From the NCBI GenBank assembly GCA_021324465.1, contig JAJPJB010000092.1, positions 1-64,000 of the forward strand: a DNA stretch of 64,000 nt, written 5' to 3'. Position 1 is the first letter of the stretch. Each line of letters opens with the position of its first letter. A model generated the notes under the pieces. The model made no database searches and was not told where the DNA came from. It saw nothing but the letters and a program-made list of their open reading frames with translations. The DNA comes from Hyphomicrobiaceae bacterium. Its GTDB lineage: Bacteria; Pseudomonadota; Alphaproteobacteria; Rhizobiales; Xanthobacteraceae. This document shows, piece after piece, positions 37,178 to 46,487 of this stretch. Both the position numbers and the translations under genes were made by a program.

Positions 37178-38155
37178 TCAACTCTCGGCAGCCGCAAGCG
37201 TGTGCACCGGCCGTTCGCCGAATTCACAGAAATAGTCGTGTGCAAAACGATGAACGTCCGCGAATCCACATGTTGCGGCTACTTCAGCCACCGTGGTCGG
37301 GGCCTGAGATGAACGAAGCAATTCGCGCGCACGGTGGAGGCGCAGCCGATTTGCAAATTGCCGCGGCGTATATCCGCGCAGTCTCTTGAACGCGCGAAAG
37401 AGTGAAAATGCGCTTACGCCGGTCACTTGCGCAAGATCTTCGACTGTCAGCGGCGCCCGCCAATTCGCTTCGATATGGTCTTCGGCGAGGCGGACCTTCG
37501 ATAGCGCAACTTCCGGTATTGGCCGCTGAAACAAGTGGCTGTAATTGTGTTGATTGGCTTGAAGCGACATCACCATGAGCGTCTGTTCGAATTCGGCTAG
37601 CAGAATCGGCGGGAGCGGCGAGGCCGACTTGCTGATCTTGTCGACAACAAACAAAACGTGGTCGCGCAGCACCCTGGTCAAGGGCTGGGCGTCACTGCGA
37701 ATCGGATGAAACTGCAAAGCGCAACGGACCGTAGCGCCGGTCATGGCGGCAAGTTTGCAGGCCAATACGTCCACATCCATCAACACGACCAGGTGCTCGT
37801 AGCTCGCATCGACTCGGGTGGAAAAGCTCATCCCCGGCGATATTGCCACCCCCTGGTGTTGGTCAAGCGGATTGGCCGTACCATTGACCGTCGCTTCGCC
37901 CGCCCCGCGCAGCGGAAAACTTTGCATCAGAAAGACGCTCGCCGGATAAGCCATGTTCAATGCGACGCCGTATTTGGTGTAGCCGAAAGCGAGGCTTTGG
38001 CTCCGATAGAGATTGAGTCTCGCGTCGATGGCTGTGGCGGCGCTCTCGAGCCGCACTTTCGGCTCGGCATAGACGCGGGCCAGCGCCGCACACATCTCAT
38101 CGACGCTGCGCGCATGAACGAGCGGAAAGCGATCGAGCAGTGGGGCGGTCGGCAC
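37178..38155 (-). CDS. AraC-family transcriptional regulator
   Basis: A 325-residue protein. The N-terminal 200 residues resemble the AraC-binding-like domain (PF14525) found in regulators of aromatic and choline-like catabolism. The C-terminal DNA-binding part has both helix-turn-helix units: LTVEDLAQVTGVSAFSLFRAFKRLRG and TTVAEVAATCGFADVHRFAHDYFCEFGERP. The start is GTG 38155, overlapping the TAG of the upstream paralogue by one base. It may control the neighbouring catabolic island, but no site was identified. Confidence 0.88.
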   Translation of the reverse strand: MPTAPLLDRFPLVHARSVDEMCAALARVYAEPKVRLESAATAIDARLNLYRSQSLAFGYTKYGVALNMAYPASVFLMQSFPLRGAGEATVNGTANPLDQHQGVAISPGMSFSTRVDASYEHLVVLMDVDVLACKLAAMTGATVRCALQFHPIRSDAQPLTRVLRDHVLFVVDKISKSASPLPPILLAEFEQTLMVMSLQANQHNYSHLFQRPIPEVALSKVRLAEDHIEANWRAPLTVEDLAQVTGVSAFSLFRAFKRLRGYTPRQFANRLRLHRARELLRSSQAPTTVAEVAATCGFADVHRFAHDYFCEFGERPVHTLAAAES

Positions 38156-39006
38156 TAACGGATGCTCCCGCGTTGCGAGCGCACTCGCATCTGAAATGCA
38201 AGCGGGGAATAGCCGCGGTATTTTTTGAATGCGCCGTAAAGGCGCAAACTGCTGGTGCCGGTAACCTCGGCTAGTTCCTCCAGCGGGATCGCGCGCTCGG
38301 CATTCGCCTCGATATATTCCTCAGCGTGTCGCACTTCGCGCGGCGCAGCGTCAGCCTCTTCTTGCTCCAACAAGTGGCTGTAATTGTGCCGGTGAGCATA
38401 GAGGAATAGTGTCATCAACAACTGCTCGGCTTGCGCAATCCACAAATCCGAAAAAGGCGGAGTGGCTGCGCTGAGCGCGTGGGCCAGAAGCGGTATGTAT
38501 TCGTGCAGCATCCGCGCTGCGGGCCCGCCTACATCTTGCCCCGGGTCGATACGCAACGGTTCGCCGATCACGGCCCCGGTCATCGCCGCAAGCTTGTCGG
38601 TCAAGACCCGTGCATTGATGCGTAGAACGAGATGCTCGTAATCAGCGCTGTAATTGATCCGATGGGGTGTATCGGGGGCAATGACCATGCCGGTCCCAAT
38701 ACTCAGAGTCGTGGATCTGCCCTCCAAAATGGCATCGGCGGTGCCGCGGATCGGGAACAGCTGCGAGAAAAAACCGGAAGCAGGGAAGGCAAAGCCTAGC
38801 GGCGCGCCGAATGTGGCGTAGGCAAGCTCGACATTCTGCAGCCGGCAATTGTTGAATGTAGCCTCGATTCTTCTGACCCCCCGCGCCGCCGTCAGGTCGG
38901 GGATCAGATCAGGCTTGGCATAGACCCGCGCAACCGCATCACGCACCTCCTCGACATTGCGCGAGCGAATGACCGGAAAATTGTCAAGAGGCTTGGCTGA
39001 AGTCAC
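38155..39006 (-). CDS. AraC-family regulator lacking the second DNA-binding helix-turn-helix
   Basis: A 283-residue paralogue of the next gene, alike in domain order and in the start (LDNFPVIRSRNVEEVRDAVARVYA). The first helix-turn-helix (IPLEELAEVTGTSSLRLYGAFKKYRG) is intact, but the protein ends about ten residues later, at QMRVRSQRGSIR, where the sister continues for 50 residues with the second unit. It is therefore truncated, probably by deletion at the junction with the downstream gene. It may be non-functional, or act as a dominant partner. It starts at GTG. Confidence 0.8.
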   Translation of the reverse strand: MTSAKPLDNFPVIRSRNVEEVRDAVARVYAKPDLIPDLTAARGVRRIEATFNNCRLQNVELAYATFGAPLGFAFPASGFFSQLFPIRGTADAILEGRSTTLSIGTGMVIAPDTPHRINYSADYEHLVLRINARVLTDKLAAMTGAVIGEPLRIDPGQDVGGPAARMLHEYIPLLAHALSAATPPFSDLWIAQAEQLLMTLFLYAHRHNYSHLLEQEEADAAPREVRHAEEYIEANAERAIPLEELAEVTGTSSLRLYGAFKKYRGYSPLAFQMRVRSQRGSIR

Positions 39007-39032
39007 GGTCGTAGCGAATGCAGTTGGCGCCG

Positions 39033-39773
39033 CTATCGCATATGGCCAATACGCTGAAAGCGCTCAGGATCCAAAATCGTCAACGAACGTTCGCTGATCT
39101 TGATGAGCCCGCTGCGGCGAAACTCCGAAAGCACCTTGCTGACGTGGACGGGGGTCAGGCCGGTCGCATCAGCAATGTGATGTTGCCGCAGCGGAAACTC
39201 CATCTCCATGGTGCCGCGCTGGGTCATGCCACGCTGAGCGAGCCGTTCGGCGAGATACAGGAGCAAGCGAGCTATCCGCTCATCGGCCGTGCGGCGCCCG
39301 AGATCGACGATCAGCTGATCCGCGCGCGCCGTCGCTTGCGCCCATGTCCTGCAGAACGAATCAAGCAAATCTGGCTGCCTGGCGAGAACCGTCCGCACGT
39401 CGCTGCGCTTGAAGCCGCGATAATGAACGTCGGTGATAGCTTCGACCATAAAATAGGGTCGCGCATCGAACAACAAGGCGGTCGAGACGGCGTCCCCCGG
39501 CAACAAGAAGGACAGGATTTGCCGACTGCCATCCGAGAGCATGACGATCGAGGCAGCCCATCCCCGGCAAATCACCGGAACGACGTCAAGCAGTTCGTGC
39601 TGACGGCAAAGAATGCGCCGCGCCGGGACGGTATATTCCGAATATTGCAGCGCTAGCGGCGCCTCGGACAGAGTGCGGCACAAGCTGAGATCATAGGCTG
39701 CGCATGCGGCGCACGTCGTGGATGTCCGGGACTGAGGGAATTCGGCAATTGTCGAATGAGGCCGAGCGCTCAT
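39033..39773 (-). CDS. Crp/Fnr-family transcriptional regulator with N-terminal Cys cluster
   Basis: A 246-residue regulator with a cyclic-nucleotide-binding-like beta roll (about residues 40-150) and a C-terminal winged helix (HHIADATGLTPVHVSKVLSEFRRSGLI). The N-terminus has C-x2-C-x7-C (CAACAAYDLSLC), reminiscent of oxygen-sensing FnrN-type iron-sulfur clusters. The expected fourth Cys in the later beta-roll position is not obvious; Cys residues occur instead at RILCRQ and VICRGW. Oxygen or redox sensing is possible but not shown. It stands upstream of the araC pair, same strand, with 26 bases between. Confidence 0.85.
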   Translation of the reverse strand: MSARPHSTIAEFPQSRTSTTCAACAAYDLSLCRTLSEAPLALQYSEYTVPARRILCRQHELLDVVPVICRGWAASIVMLSDGSRQILSFLLPGDAVSTALLFDARPYFMVEAITDVHYRGFKRSDVRTVLARQPDLLDSFCRTWAQATARADQLIVDLGRRTADERIARLLLYLAERLAQRGMTQRGTMEMEFPLRQHHIADATGLTPVHVSKVLSEFRRSGLIKISERSLTILDPERFQRIGHMR

Positions 39774-40331
39774 TGAGATCCTGGGTACTCCTCGGGCAGA
39801 TTCGTTGTTTGTTGCTGAGGACGGCGGCCGCGGTCGTTGCCGTGCCCCGAAGGTCGCTGCCTGCCGCCGGCGCCTCCGCGAGCCTGAACGTTACGTCACA
39901 TTCCACCACGAATCGTCCCTATAGTATCTGCAATTTGTCGCAATGCACCGGATAAACCGGGCGAGAGCTCGCCTGTTCACAGGGACGCCGCGGCGGTAGA
40001 TCACGGCGGCGGCGCTACTTGCGGTAGTGATCGGGCTGAAACCCGCTCCGCATTTGGGATGTAAGTAGCCTGTTTTTGTTGCGAGAAAATTCCGGCCTCC
40101 TGGCGCGCCCGGGAATAGGTGACGGTGGCGCAATCGCAGGTGGGCGCTATTGCACAGATTGGTTCTCCGTTTTCCGCCCTTAACCGATCAGAAATCGTGT
40201 CCGGACTAATACTTACACCGCAACAATTTGAAGTGCTGCGGTGTGCGCTGGATCTCATTGAGCGGGCCCGTCGGGCTGCCGCTGGGATGAAGAGGTGGAT
40301 GCCGCCTACGGAGAACGCCCGGCCAACCGCC
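39774..40331. other. Intergenic region between the Crp/Fnr gene and the che operon
   Basis: About 560 bases between divergent genes, so it should carry both promoters. From 40119 the frame is open into cheW and would add 71 residues without a recognisable domain or ribosome site; I treat it as non-coding. No TTGAT-N4-ATCAA box or sigma-54-type GG-N10-GC motif was spotted. Confidence 0.35.
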
Positions 40332-40880
40332 ATGAGCAATTCCGCACTATCCGCAGCTCAAGCGCGCCAAGGCGCTGCGCAAGCCACGCAAATCCCGCCT
40401 AGTGAATGCAGCACGGTCAGTTCGCCCGGAGCCAAGAGCGGCTCCTTGCAGTTCATCAGCTTTGCTATCGGCGCCGATCAATACGGCGTCGATATCATGG
40501 CGGTCCGTGAGATCAAGGGTTGGACAGCTATCACGCATCTGCCGCGGCAGCCGGACTATGTCCGCGGCGTGCTCAATCTGCGCGGCGTCATCGTCCCCAT
40601 TGTGGACCTGCGTTGCCGCTTCGGCCAGGGGCTGACCGAGGCGACGCCGCTGCACATCGTGATCATCGTCCAGATCGGATCGAAGCTGGTGGGACTGCTG
40701 GCCGACCGCGTGCTCGATATTGTGTCGCTCGATGCGTCGCAAATCCAGTCGGTGCCGCGTGTGGTGCAGTCCGCACGCCTCGATTTCCTCTCCGGCATCG
40801 TGACCGTCGAGGATGCCTTGATCGCACTCATCGACCTGTCCAATCTTCTCTCCGTCAACAATGTGAGCGAGGCGGCGTAG
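40332..40880 (+). CDS. cheW: Chemotaxis coupling protein CheW (copy 1)
   Basis: A 182-residue SH3-like adaptor that links chemoreceptors to CheA. After a variable 45-residue start it reads LQFISFAIGADQYGVDIMAVREI, HLPRQPDYVRGVLNLRGVIVPIVDLRCRFG and the closing VVQSARLDFLSGIVTVEDALIALIDL (given in parts), the normal CheW core. The ATG at 40332 gives normal CheW length; the frame is open further upstream without support. The core is about 87 percent identical at the DNA level to the second copy, so this is a recent tandem duplication. Confidence 0.9.
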   Translation: MSNSALSAAQARQGAAQATQIPPSECSTVSSPGAKSGSLQFISFAIGADQYGVDIMAVREIKGWTAITHLPRQPDYVRGVLNLRGVIVPIVDLRCRFGQGLTEATPLHIVIIVQIGSKLVGLLADRVLDIVSLDASQIQSVPRVVQSARLDFLSGIVTVEDALIALIDLSNLLSVNNVSEAA

Positions 40881-41559
40881 CGCGTCCATCGCTGGCTGGG
40901 CATCGTTTCGTGTCGCCCGTGCCGATCAGGATCTTCAACGTTCTGTGCGCCTGCAAAGACTGTAGAGCAATCGCGGCCAAGGCCGGCTCCGGCAGCGAAG
41001 CCGATGATGCAGCGCAAAGCTGTCAACAGTTCGGCTCGCAGCGTAGCCGCCGCCGTCGACTGCGAGCGCAGACTGGAAAAAGTTTTAAGATTTGGCGGCG
41101 AATGCGCCCAGCTGAACTCGGTGCTTCATCTTCGAGCGCCGCTGAGCACCGGCGGTCGGCGGCGCGCTGTTCTAGATTGATGAAGCAGGCCAACAAGAAG
41201 GCTGCTCGGGCAATGATTTCGTGCGCCAAAGGTTTGCGATCGAAGCGCACACAGACGAATCTGCGGCGCATGCGCTGGTCGTCGCGGTTTCGATGCGGCC
41301 GCCCCACCGCTGCGGGCGCTGCAGCATAACGGCTGCCGGGCCTGCCTATTAAGCTGAAAAACCACATAAAACTACGGCGCAGCGATTCAGTAAGAATTCG
41401 CACTATTAACCAATCCGCAATCGTCTCCGCAGTAGAAATATCCGGCAAATCTTGAGTTTCTGCAGCGCGTCGCCGGGACGGCTCGGGTCTTAAGTCTCGC
41501 GCTGATGGTGCGGTGCCGAGAACCGACGTCCAGGGGGGCATAGCGAGGCACTGAGCGTC
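40881..41559. other. Spacer between the two cheW copies
   Basis: About 680 bases without a supported gene. The plus- and minus-strand open frames here run on from shadows of the cheW genes and have no ribosome site or motif. The last 200 bases (about 41340-41440) are AT-richer and may hold a promoter for the second cheW and the genes after it. The duplication that produced the two cheW genes could have left this stretch. Confidence 0.35.
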
Positions 41560-42099
41560 ATGAGCGAAATTGCTGCTTCTGCGAGTTCTCCTCAGCATAG
41601 CTCCGTTGATCCCTTGCTGGCGAGCACGTCCGCCACAACTGCGGGACCCGCCCAGCTGATCAGCTTTGCTATCGGCGCCGATCAGTATGGCGTCGACATT
41701 ATGGCGGTGCGCGAGATCAAGGGATGGACCGCCATCACGCATCTGCCGCGGCAGCCGGACTATGTGCGCGGCGTGCTCAACCTGCGTGGCGTCATCGTCC
41801 CCATCATCGATCTGCGGTGCCGGTTTGGACAGGGGATGACCGAGGCGACGCCGCTGCACATCGTGATCATTGTGCAAGTCGCATCAAAGCTCGTCGGGCT
41901 GTTGGCCGATCGCGTCCTCGACATCGTGGCGCTCGATGGTCTGCAGATTCAGCCCGTTCCGCGCGTCGTGCAGTCCTCGCGTGTGGAATTCCTGGCCGGT
42001 CTCGTAACCGTCGACAGCGCGATGATCGCTTTGATCGATTTGCCGCATTTACTGGCAATGCCGGCAAGTGCGGCTGATGGCGCGCGTCCAACTCATTGA
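41560..42099 (+). CDS. cheW: Chemotaxis coupling protein CheW (copy 2)
   Basis: A 179-residue CheW whose core is nearly the same as that of copy 1 (QLISFAIGADQYGVDIMAVREI, then HLPRQPDYVRGVLNLRG), but with a different N-terminal 30 residues rich in Ser, Ala and Thr, and a different C-terminus (LPHLLAMPASAADG). It lies 56 bases before the chemoreceptor gene and is presumably translated with it, giving receptor and adaptor together. Confidence 0.92.
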   Translation: MSEIAASASSPQHSSVDPLLASTSATTAGPAQLISFAIGADQYGVDIMAVREIKGWTAITHLPRQPDYVRGVLNLRGVIVPIIDLRCRFGQGMTEATPLHIVIIVQVASKLVGLLADRVLDIVALDGLQIQPVPRVVQSSRVEFLAGLVTVDSAMIALIDLPHLLAMPASAADGARPTH

Positions 42100-42155
42100 A
42101 GCGCCATGCCACCGGCGCCTTGGGATGGGAATGGGAAGTAGGGAGTTTCACGTCA

Positions 42156-44942
42156 ATGCCAAAGTCCCTGTTCGATGCCGGCAATTGGCGCATCGGCGTG
42201 AAGGTCTTTGCCGGCTTCGGTTCGGTCATTGTCCTCTTGGCGGCTGTGTCCGGGTTCGCCGTTTACGAGCTCTCGTCGACGGGTGCAAGCGTTACCCGGC
42301 TGAACATGGCCTCGGAGGCCTCGCGGCGTATTCTTGAGCTCGATCGGAACATGGAGGTGATGCGGCAACGGGCCCTGCGTTTCAAGACGCTGCACGACAA
42401 GACATCGGTCGACGAATTCAACGAGGCCTACAGGGAATCGGCGGCGCTACTGGCGCAGAGCGAGAAGAATGCGCCGACCGAGGAGCGGCGGCGCCTCTAC
42501 GAAGGGGCCGCCCGGCAGGTCGATGTGGCCAAGCAAAAGTTCGATGACCTGGTCAAAACAGTCGGCATCCTTTTGCAGGCGCAGGATCACTTCGCGCTGG
42601 TCGGCAATAAGCTGAACAGTTCGGCGCACAAGGTCTTCGCCGCTGCCGAAATCGCCAACAATCCAGACACGATGCTGGCGGTGCGCGACATCGAGGTCGC
42701 GCTCGATATTATGCGCGCCACGGTCTGGCGTTTCATGGCGACGCTCGATGCCAAGGATCAGTCGTCCTTCAAGTCGAATGTGCAAAATCTGCTGGCGACG
42801 ATCGAGACTTTCGGCCAGCTTGCCGATGAGCGCTCACGCGCCTCGCTGCCTGATCTGCGCGCCTCAGTCGGTGCCTATGACGAGGCGTTCGCGGCCGTCG
42901 CCAAAACGCTGTTGGCCGACGAGGATCTTTACAGCAAGCAGATCCGCCCGGCGCTCGCGGAAGTCTACAAGGTAACGAGCGCCGCCAAGGGATCGATCGT
43001 CGAAAACCAGCAACTTGCCAAGAAAGCGGCCGACGCTGCGGTGTCGACGGGCGTGATCACAACTGGTGTGACGGCAACCGCAACAATCGTATTGGGCATT
43101 GTGCTGGCGTGGTTCATCGGACGGGGCATCGCTAATCCGCTGCGCAAGACGGCGGAAGTGCTGAACGACCTGACCAATGACCGTATCGTCGAGGTACCCT
43201 ACACCGGACGCGGCGATGAAATTGGCGCCATCGCCAAGGCAACCGAGGTCTTCAAACAGTCAATCGCGCAAAGGGTGGTGAATTTCCGGGTGCGCTGTGC
43301 GCTCGATGTGGTCGGTTCCGGCGTCATGCTGGTCGATGACAGCTATAACGTTCTGTACATGAACGGTGCGCTCATTGCGATGATGAAGGAGTGCGAGCCC
43401 GAGATTCGCAAAGTGTTTCCGAGCTTCGATGCGGGGAAAATCGTGGGCGCGCCGCTCGATCTCCTTGACAAGGATCCGACACGTCAGCGCGAACTGCTAG
43501 ACGCGCTCACCGGCGCGCGCGAGTGGCAAGCTGCCGTCGGAACGCTGAAGTTCAACCTTGTGGCCACGCCGGTCATCGATCAGCACGGTCGGCGCACCGG
43601 CACTGTGATCGAGTGGCGCAACGTCACCATGGAAAAGGCGGTCGAAACCGAGATTGACTCGGTGGTCAAGGCCGCTGTGGCCGGCGATTTCTCGCGGCGC
43701 CTGTCGCTCGAAGGCAAGAAGGAATTCATGCTCAATCTTGCCACTGCGATGAATTCGCTTTTCCAGAACACCGCCGAGGCGCTCGATGATATCGTGGCTA
43801 TGCTGAGTTCGCTCGCCGAAGGCGATCTCACTGCGCGCATCACCGCCGACTATCAAGGCGCGTTCGGCCGGCTCAAGAACGATGCCAATACTATGGCGGA
43901 ACGGATCGAGTCGACGATTGCCGAGATCAAAGCTTTGGCGCGCGAAGTGACCAACGCATCAACGGAGATTTCAACAAGCACCATAGACCTGTCGCAGCGG
44001 ACCGAACAGCAGGCGGCGAGCCTGGAAGAGACATCCGCCTCAATGGAGCAAATTGCGACGACGGTGAAGAAAAATGCCGAGAACGCGCAAGCGGCCAACC
44101 TGTCGGCAAGCGGCACGCGCGAGGTGGCCGAGCGGGGCGGCCAGGTGGTCGCCAAGGCCGTCGACGCCATGGCGCGCATCGAAGAATCCTCGCGCAAGAT
44201 TTCCGACATTATTACCGTGATCGATGAGATCGCCCGGCAGACCAATCTGCTCGCGCTGAACGCCGCGGTCGAGGCGGCGCGCGCTGGTGAGGCCGGCCGC
44301 GGCTTTGCCGTCGTGGCATCTGAGGTTCGCAGCCTTGCCCAACGCTCGTCGCAGGCCGCCAAGGGCATCAAAGATCTTATCACGAGCAGCAACAGCCAAG
44401 TGAGAGACGGCGTCGATCTTGTCAACAAAGCAGGCGCGGCGCTGACCGAGATCGTCGAGTCGATCAAAAAGGTCGCTGACGTTGTTTCCGGCATTGCCAC
44501 CGCCAGCGCGGAGCAGGCAGCCGGAATTGCGCAGGTCAACAAAGCGCTCAGCCAAATGGACCAGGTCACCCAACAGAACTCAGCCCTGGTCGAGGAGAAT
44601 GCCGCGACCGCCAAAACGCTCGAGCAGCAGGCGAGGACGATGGACGAGCGGGTGGCGTTCTTCTGCATCGGCGCTGGCGCTGCGACGCGCGAGGCGCCGG
44701 TTGTGCAACAACAGGTGGCTAACGCCTCGGGGAACGCAGCCGCGCGTCAGGTTGCTGGCGCGAAGCCGGTTGCGCCGCAGGCGTCGGCAAAATCGATCGC
44801 AGCGAATGTCGTTACGGCACGTCAGGCTGCCAATGGACATGCCAAGGCCGACGCTGCAGCTGTCATAGGGCGAGGTCCAGTTGCGCGCATGCAGGCGGCG
44901 ATTGCCCAAACAATGAGCGATCCGGATTGGAAAGAGTTCTAG
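42156..44942 (+). CDS. Methyl-accepting chemotaxis protein with HAMP and PAS-like domains
   Basis: About 928 residues. A first membrane helix (about residues 20-42), a helical periplasmic sensor of about 250 residues and a second helix (about 302-325, TTGVTATATIVLGIVLAW) are followed by HAMP (GIANPLRKTAEVLNDLT). Next comes a PAS-like fold (ALDVVGSGVMLVDDSYNVLYMN, near 405), a second linker/HAMP-like stretch (LSSLAEGDLTARI) and the signalling hairpin with [20 protein letters not shown]. The C-terminus ends DPDWKEF, resembling a pentapeptide tether for CheR/CheB. ATG 42156 is chosen; TTG 42096 overlaps cheW. The ligand is unknown. Confidence 0.92.
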   Translation: MPKSLFDAGNWRIGVKVFAGFGSVIVLLAAVSGFAVYELSSTGASVTRLNMASEASRRILELDRNMEVMRQRALRFKTLHDKTSVDEFNEAYRESAALLAQSEKNAPTEERRRLYEGAARQVDVAKQKFDDLVKTVGILLQAQDHFALVGNKLNSSAHKVFAAAEIANNPDTMLAVRDIEVALDIMRATVWRFMATLDAKDQSSFKSNVQNLLATIETFGQLADERSRASLPDLRASVGAYDEAFAAVAKTLLADEDLYSKQIRPALAEVYKVTSAAKGSIVENQQLAKKAADAAVSTGVITTGVTATATIVLGIVLAWFIGRGIANPLRKTAEVLNDLTNDRIVEVPYTGRGDEIGAIAKATEVFKQSIAQRVVNFRVRCALDVVGSGVMLVDDSYNVLYMNGALIAMMKECEPEIRKVFPSFDAGKIVGAPLDLLDKDPTRQRELLDALTGAREWQAAVGTLKFNLVATPVIDQHGRRTGTVIEWRNVTMEKAVETEIDSVVKAAVAGDFSRRLSLEGKKEFMLNLATAMNSLFQNTAEALDDIVAMLSSLAEGDLTARITADYQGAFGRLKNDANTMAERIESTIAEIKALAREVTNASTEISTSTIDLSQRTEQQAASLEETSASMEQIATTVKKNAENAQAANLSASGTREVAERGGQVVAKAVDAMARIEESSRKISDIITVIDEIARQTNLLALNAAVEAARAGEAGRGFAVVASEVRSLAQRSSQAAKGIKDLITSSNSQVRDGVDLVNKAGAALTEIVESIKKVADVVSGIATASAEQAAGIAQVNKALSQMDQVTQQNSALVEENAATAKTLEQQARTMDERVAFFCIGAGAATREAPVVQQQVANASGNAAARQVAGAKPVAPQASAKSIAANVVTARQAANGHAKADAAAVIGRGPVARMQAAIAQTMSDPDWKEF

Positions 44943-44943
44943 G

Positions 44944-45831
44944 ATGGCAGGCACCCGTAACGGCGCGACGGTCCAGGTCCTTGCCGACCAGCCTAATGTC
45001 GCTCGAGAATTTGCCTTTTCGAAAAGTGACTTTCAGACGCTTGCAAGGCTGGCTTATGAATATGCCGGGATCGCGCTGTCCGAGAGCAAGCAGAACCTGA
45101 TCTATAGTCGGCTGTCGCGCCGGCTGCGCGCGTTGAAGCTTGGCTCATTTCGCGACTATTGCGACTACCTCGCCAGCGAGGCGACCGAGATCGAAAATTT
45201 TATTAATTCTCTGTCAACCAATCACACGAAGTTCTTTCGCGAGGTACATCATTTCGAACACCTCCGCGCGCACGTGGCGCTTCCGTTTGCCCAGGCCGTG
45301 GCCCGCAAGCCCGGGGGGCGCTTGCGAGTCTGGTCGGCGGGGTGCTCGAGCGGCGAGGAGCCTTATACAATCGCCGTCGTTCTCAAGCGCGAGATACGCG
45401 ATTTCGAAGCAAATGACGTGAAGATACTGGCGACCGACATCGATACAGACGTTCTGGGGCGGGCCGCCACCGGTGAGTTCGCGGTGGCTTCGATCGACGA
45501 AGTGCCGAAGGAATACCGCACCTATTTTTTGGACCGCGTCGGCGCGGACGCAATCGACAAGATAGCCATCAGCGAGGAGGTGAAGTCGCTGATCACGTTT
45601 CGGCGCTTAAACCTGATGGAAACCTGGCCGTTTCATGGTCTGTTCGACGCAATCTTCTGCCGCAACGTGATGATCTACTTCGATGGTCCAACCAAAGCGG
45701 CGCTGGTCGAGCGCTTCACGCGGCAGCTTAAACCGGGCGGCTTTCTTTACATCGGCCATTCGGAGTCTCTGGTCGGCGCGCATCCCGGACTCGAGCTTAT
45801 TGGCCGAACCACCTACCGGAGGGTCACATGA
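44944..45831 (+). CDS. cheR: Chemoreceptor methyltransferase CheR
   Basis: A 295-residue enzyme that methylates receptor Glu residues with S-adenosylmethionine for adaptation. The N-terminal helical domain is followed by the SAM-binding WSAGCSSGEEPYTIA motif, the DIDTDVL acidic strand, FRRLNLMETWPF and FCRNVMIYFD, all typical of CheR. It begins two bases after the receptor stop and overlaps cheD by four bases. Confidence 0.95.
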   Translation: MAGTRNGATVQVLADQPNVAREFAFSKSDFQTLARLAYEYAGIALSESKQNLIYSRLSRRLRALKLGSFRDYCDYLASEATEIENFINSLSTNHTKFFREVHHFEHLRAHVALPFAQAVARKPGGRLRVWSAGCSSGEEPYTIAVVLKREIRDFEANDVKILATDIDTDVLGRAATGEFAVASIDEVPKEYRTYFLDRVGADAIDKIAISEEVKSLITFRRLNLMETWPFHGLFDAIFCRNVMIYFDGPTKAALVERFTRQLKPGGFLYIGHSESLVGAHPGLELIGRTTYRRVT

Positions 45832-46487
45832 CCGGGGCGGTGGCTCTGCGGCAATCCGACGAGGTCTGGGACAGCGCGATCGATACGTCGGCCGGCCGGC
45901 GATTTTTCGACAGCGCCGCATCTGCCTGGATGGTGAAGGTCTTTCCCGGCGAGTTCTACGTCACCAAGAAGGCGGACGAAGTGGTGCTGACGGTGTTGGG
46001 ATCATGCGTTGCGGCCTGCATTCGCGATCCCGCGGTCGGCATCGGCGGCATGAATCATTTTATGCTTCCTTCGCACAATTCCGGCGATTGGGGCGGCAGC
46101 CTGAAATCGACGCGGTTCGGCAATTTCGCGATGGAGAAGCTCATCAACGAGTTGATCAAGGCGGGTGCCGCCCGAGAGCGCATGGAAATCAAGGTGTTCG
46201 GCGGCGCCAATGTGACCGAATCGAGCAATGCCGTCGGTACCGACAATGCGGAATTCGTGCTGCGGTATCTCGAAGCGGAAGGCCTGCGCTGCGCCGCGAA
46301 GGATCTCGGCGGCACGCTGCCGCGGCGCATTCACTATTACCCGACCACAGGGCGAGTTGTACGGCGGCTCCTTGGCGTCAACGAGCGCGGTGCGGTCGGG
46401 CGTGAGGAAAACGATTACGGGAGGAGGCTGCTCAGACAGCAGCAGCAGCAGCCCGCAGGCGAAATCGAGCTGTTTGGGGATAGCTGA
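45828..46487 (+). CDS. cheD: Chemoreceptor glutamine deamidase CheD
   Basis: A 219-residue CheD: the Cys-His pair of the amidase lies in LGSCVAACIRDPAVGIGGMNHFMLP, followed by KVFGGANV and a C-terminal RIHYYPTTGRVVRR stretch. CheD deamidates receptor Gln and can partner CheC or CheY-P. The protein is longer than E. coli-type relatives, with a Gln/Glu-rich tail (QQQQQ). It overlaps cheR and cheB by four bases and one base. Confidence 0.92.
   Translation: MTGAVALRQSDEVWDSAIDTSAGRRFFDSAASAWMVKVFPGEFYVTKKADEVVLTVLGSCVAACIRDPAVGIGGMNHFMLPSHNSGDWGGSLKSTRFGNFAMEKLINELIKAGAARERMEIKVFGGANVTESSNAVGTDNAEFVLRYLEAEGLRCAAKDLGGTLPRRIHYYPTTGRVVRRLLGVNERGAVGREENDYGRRLLRQQQQQPAGEIELFGDS

Noticed and set aside
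40119-40331. N-terminal extension of the first CheW by 71 residues
   Set aside because: Open frame only; no domain, no ribosome site, and CheW proteins normally begin near the ATG at 40332.
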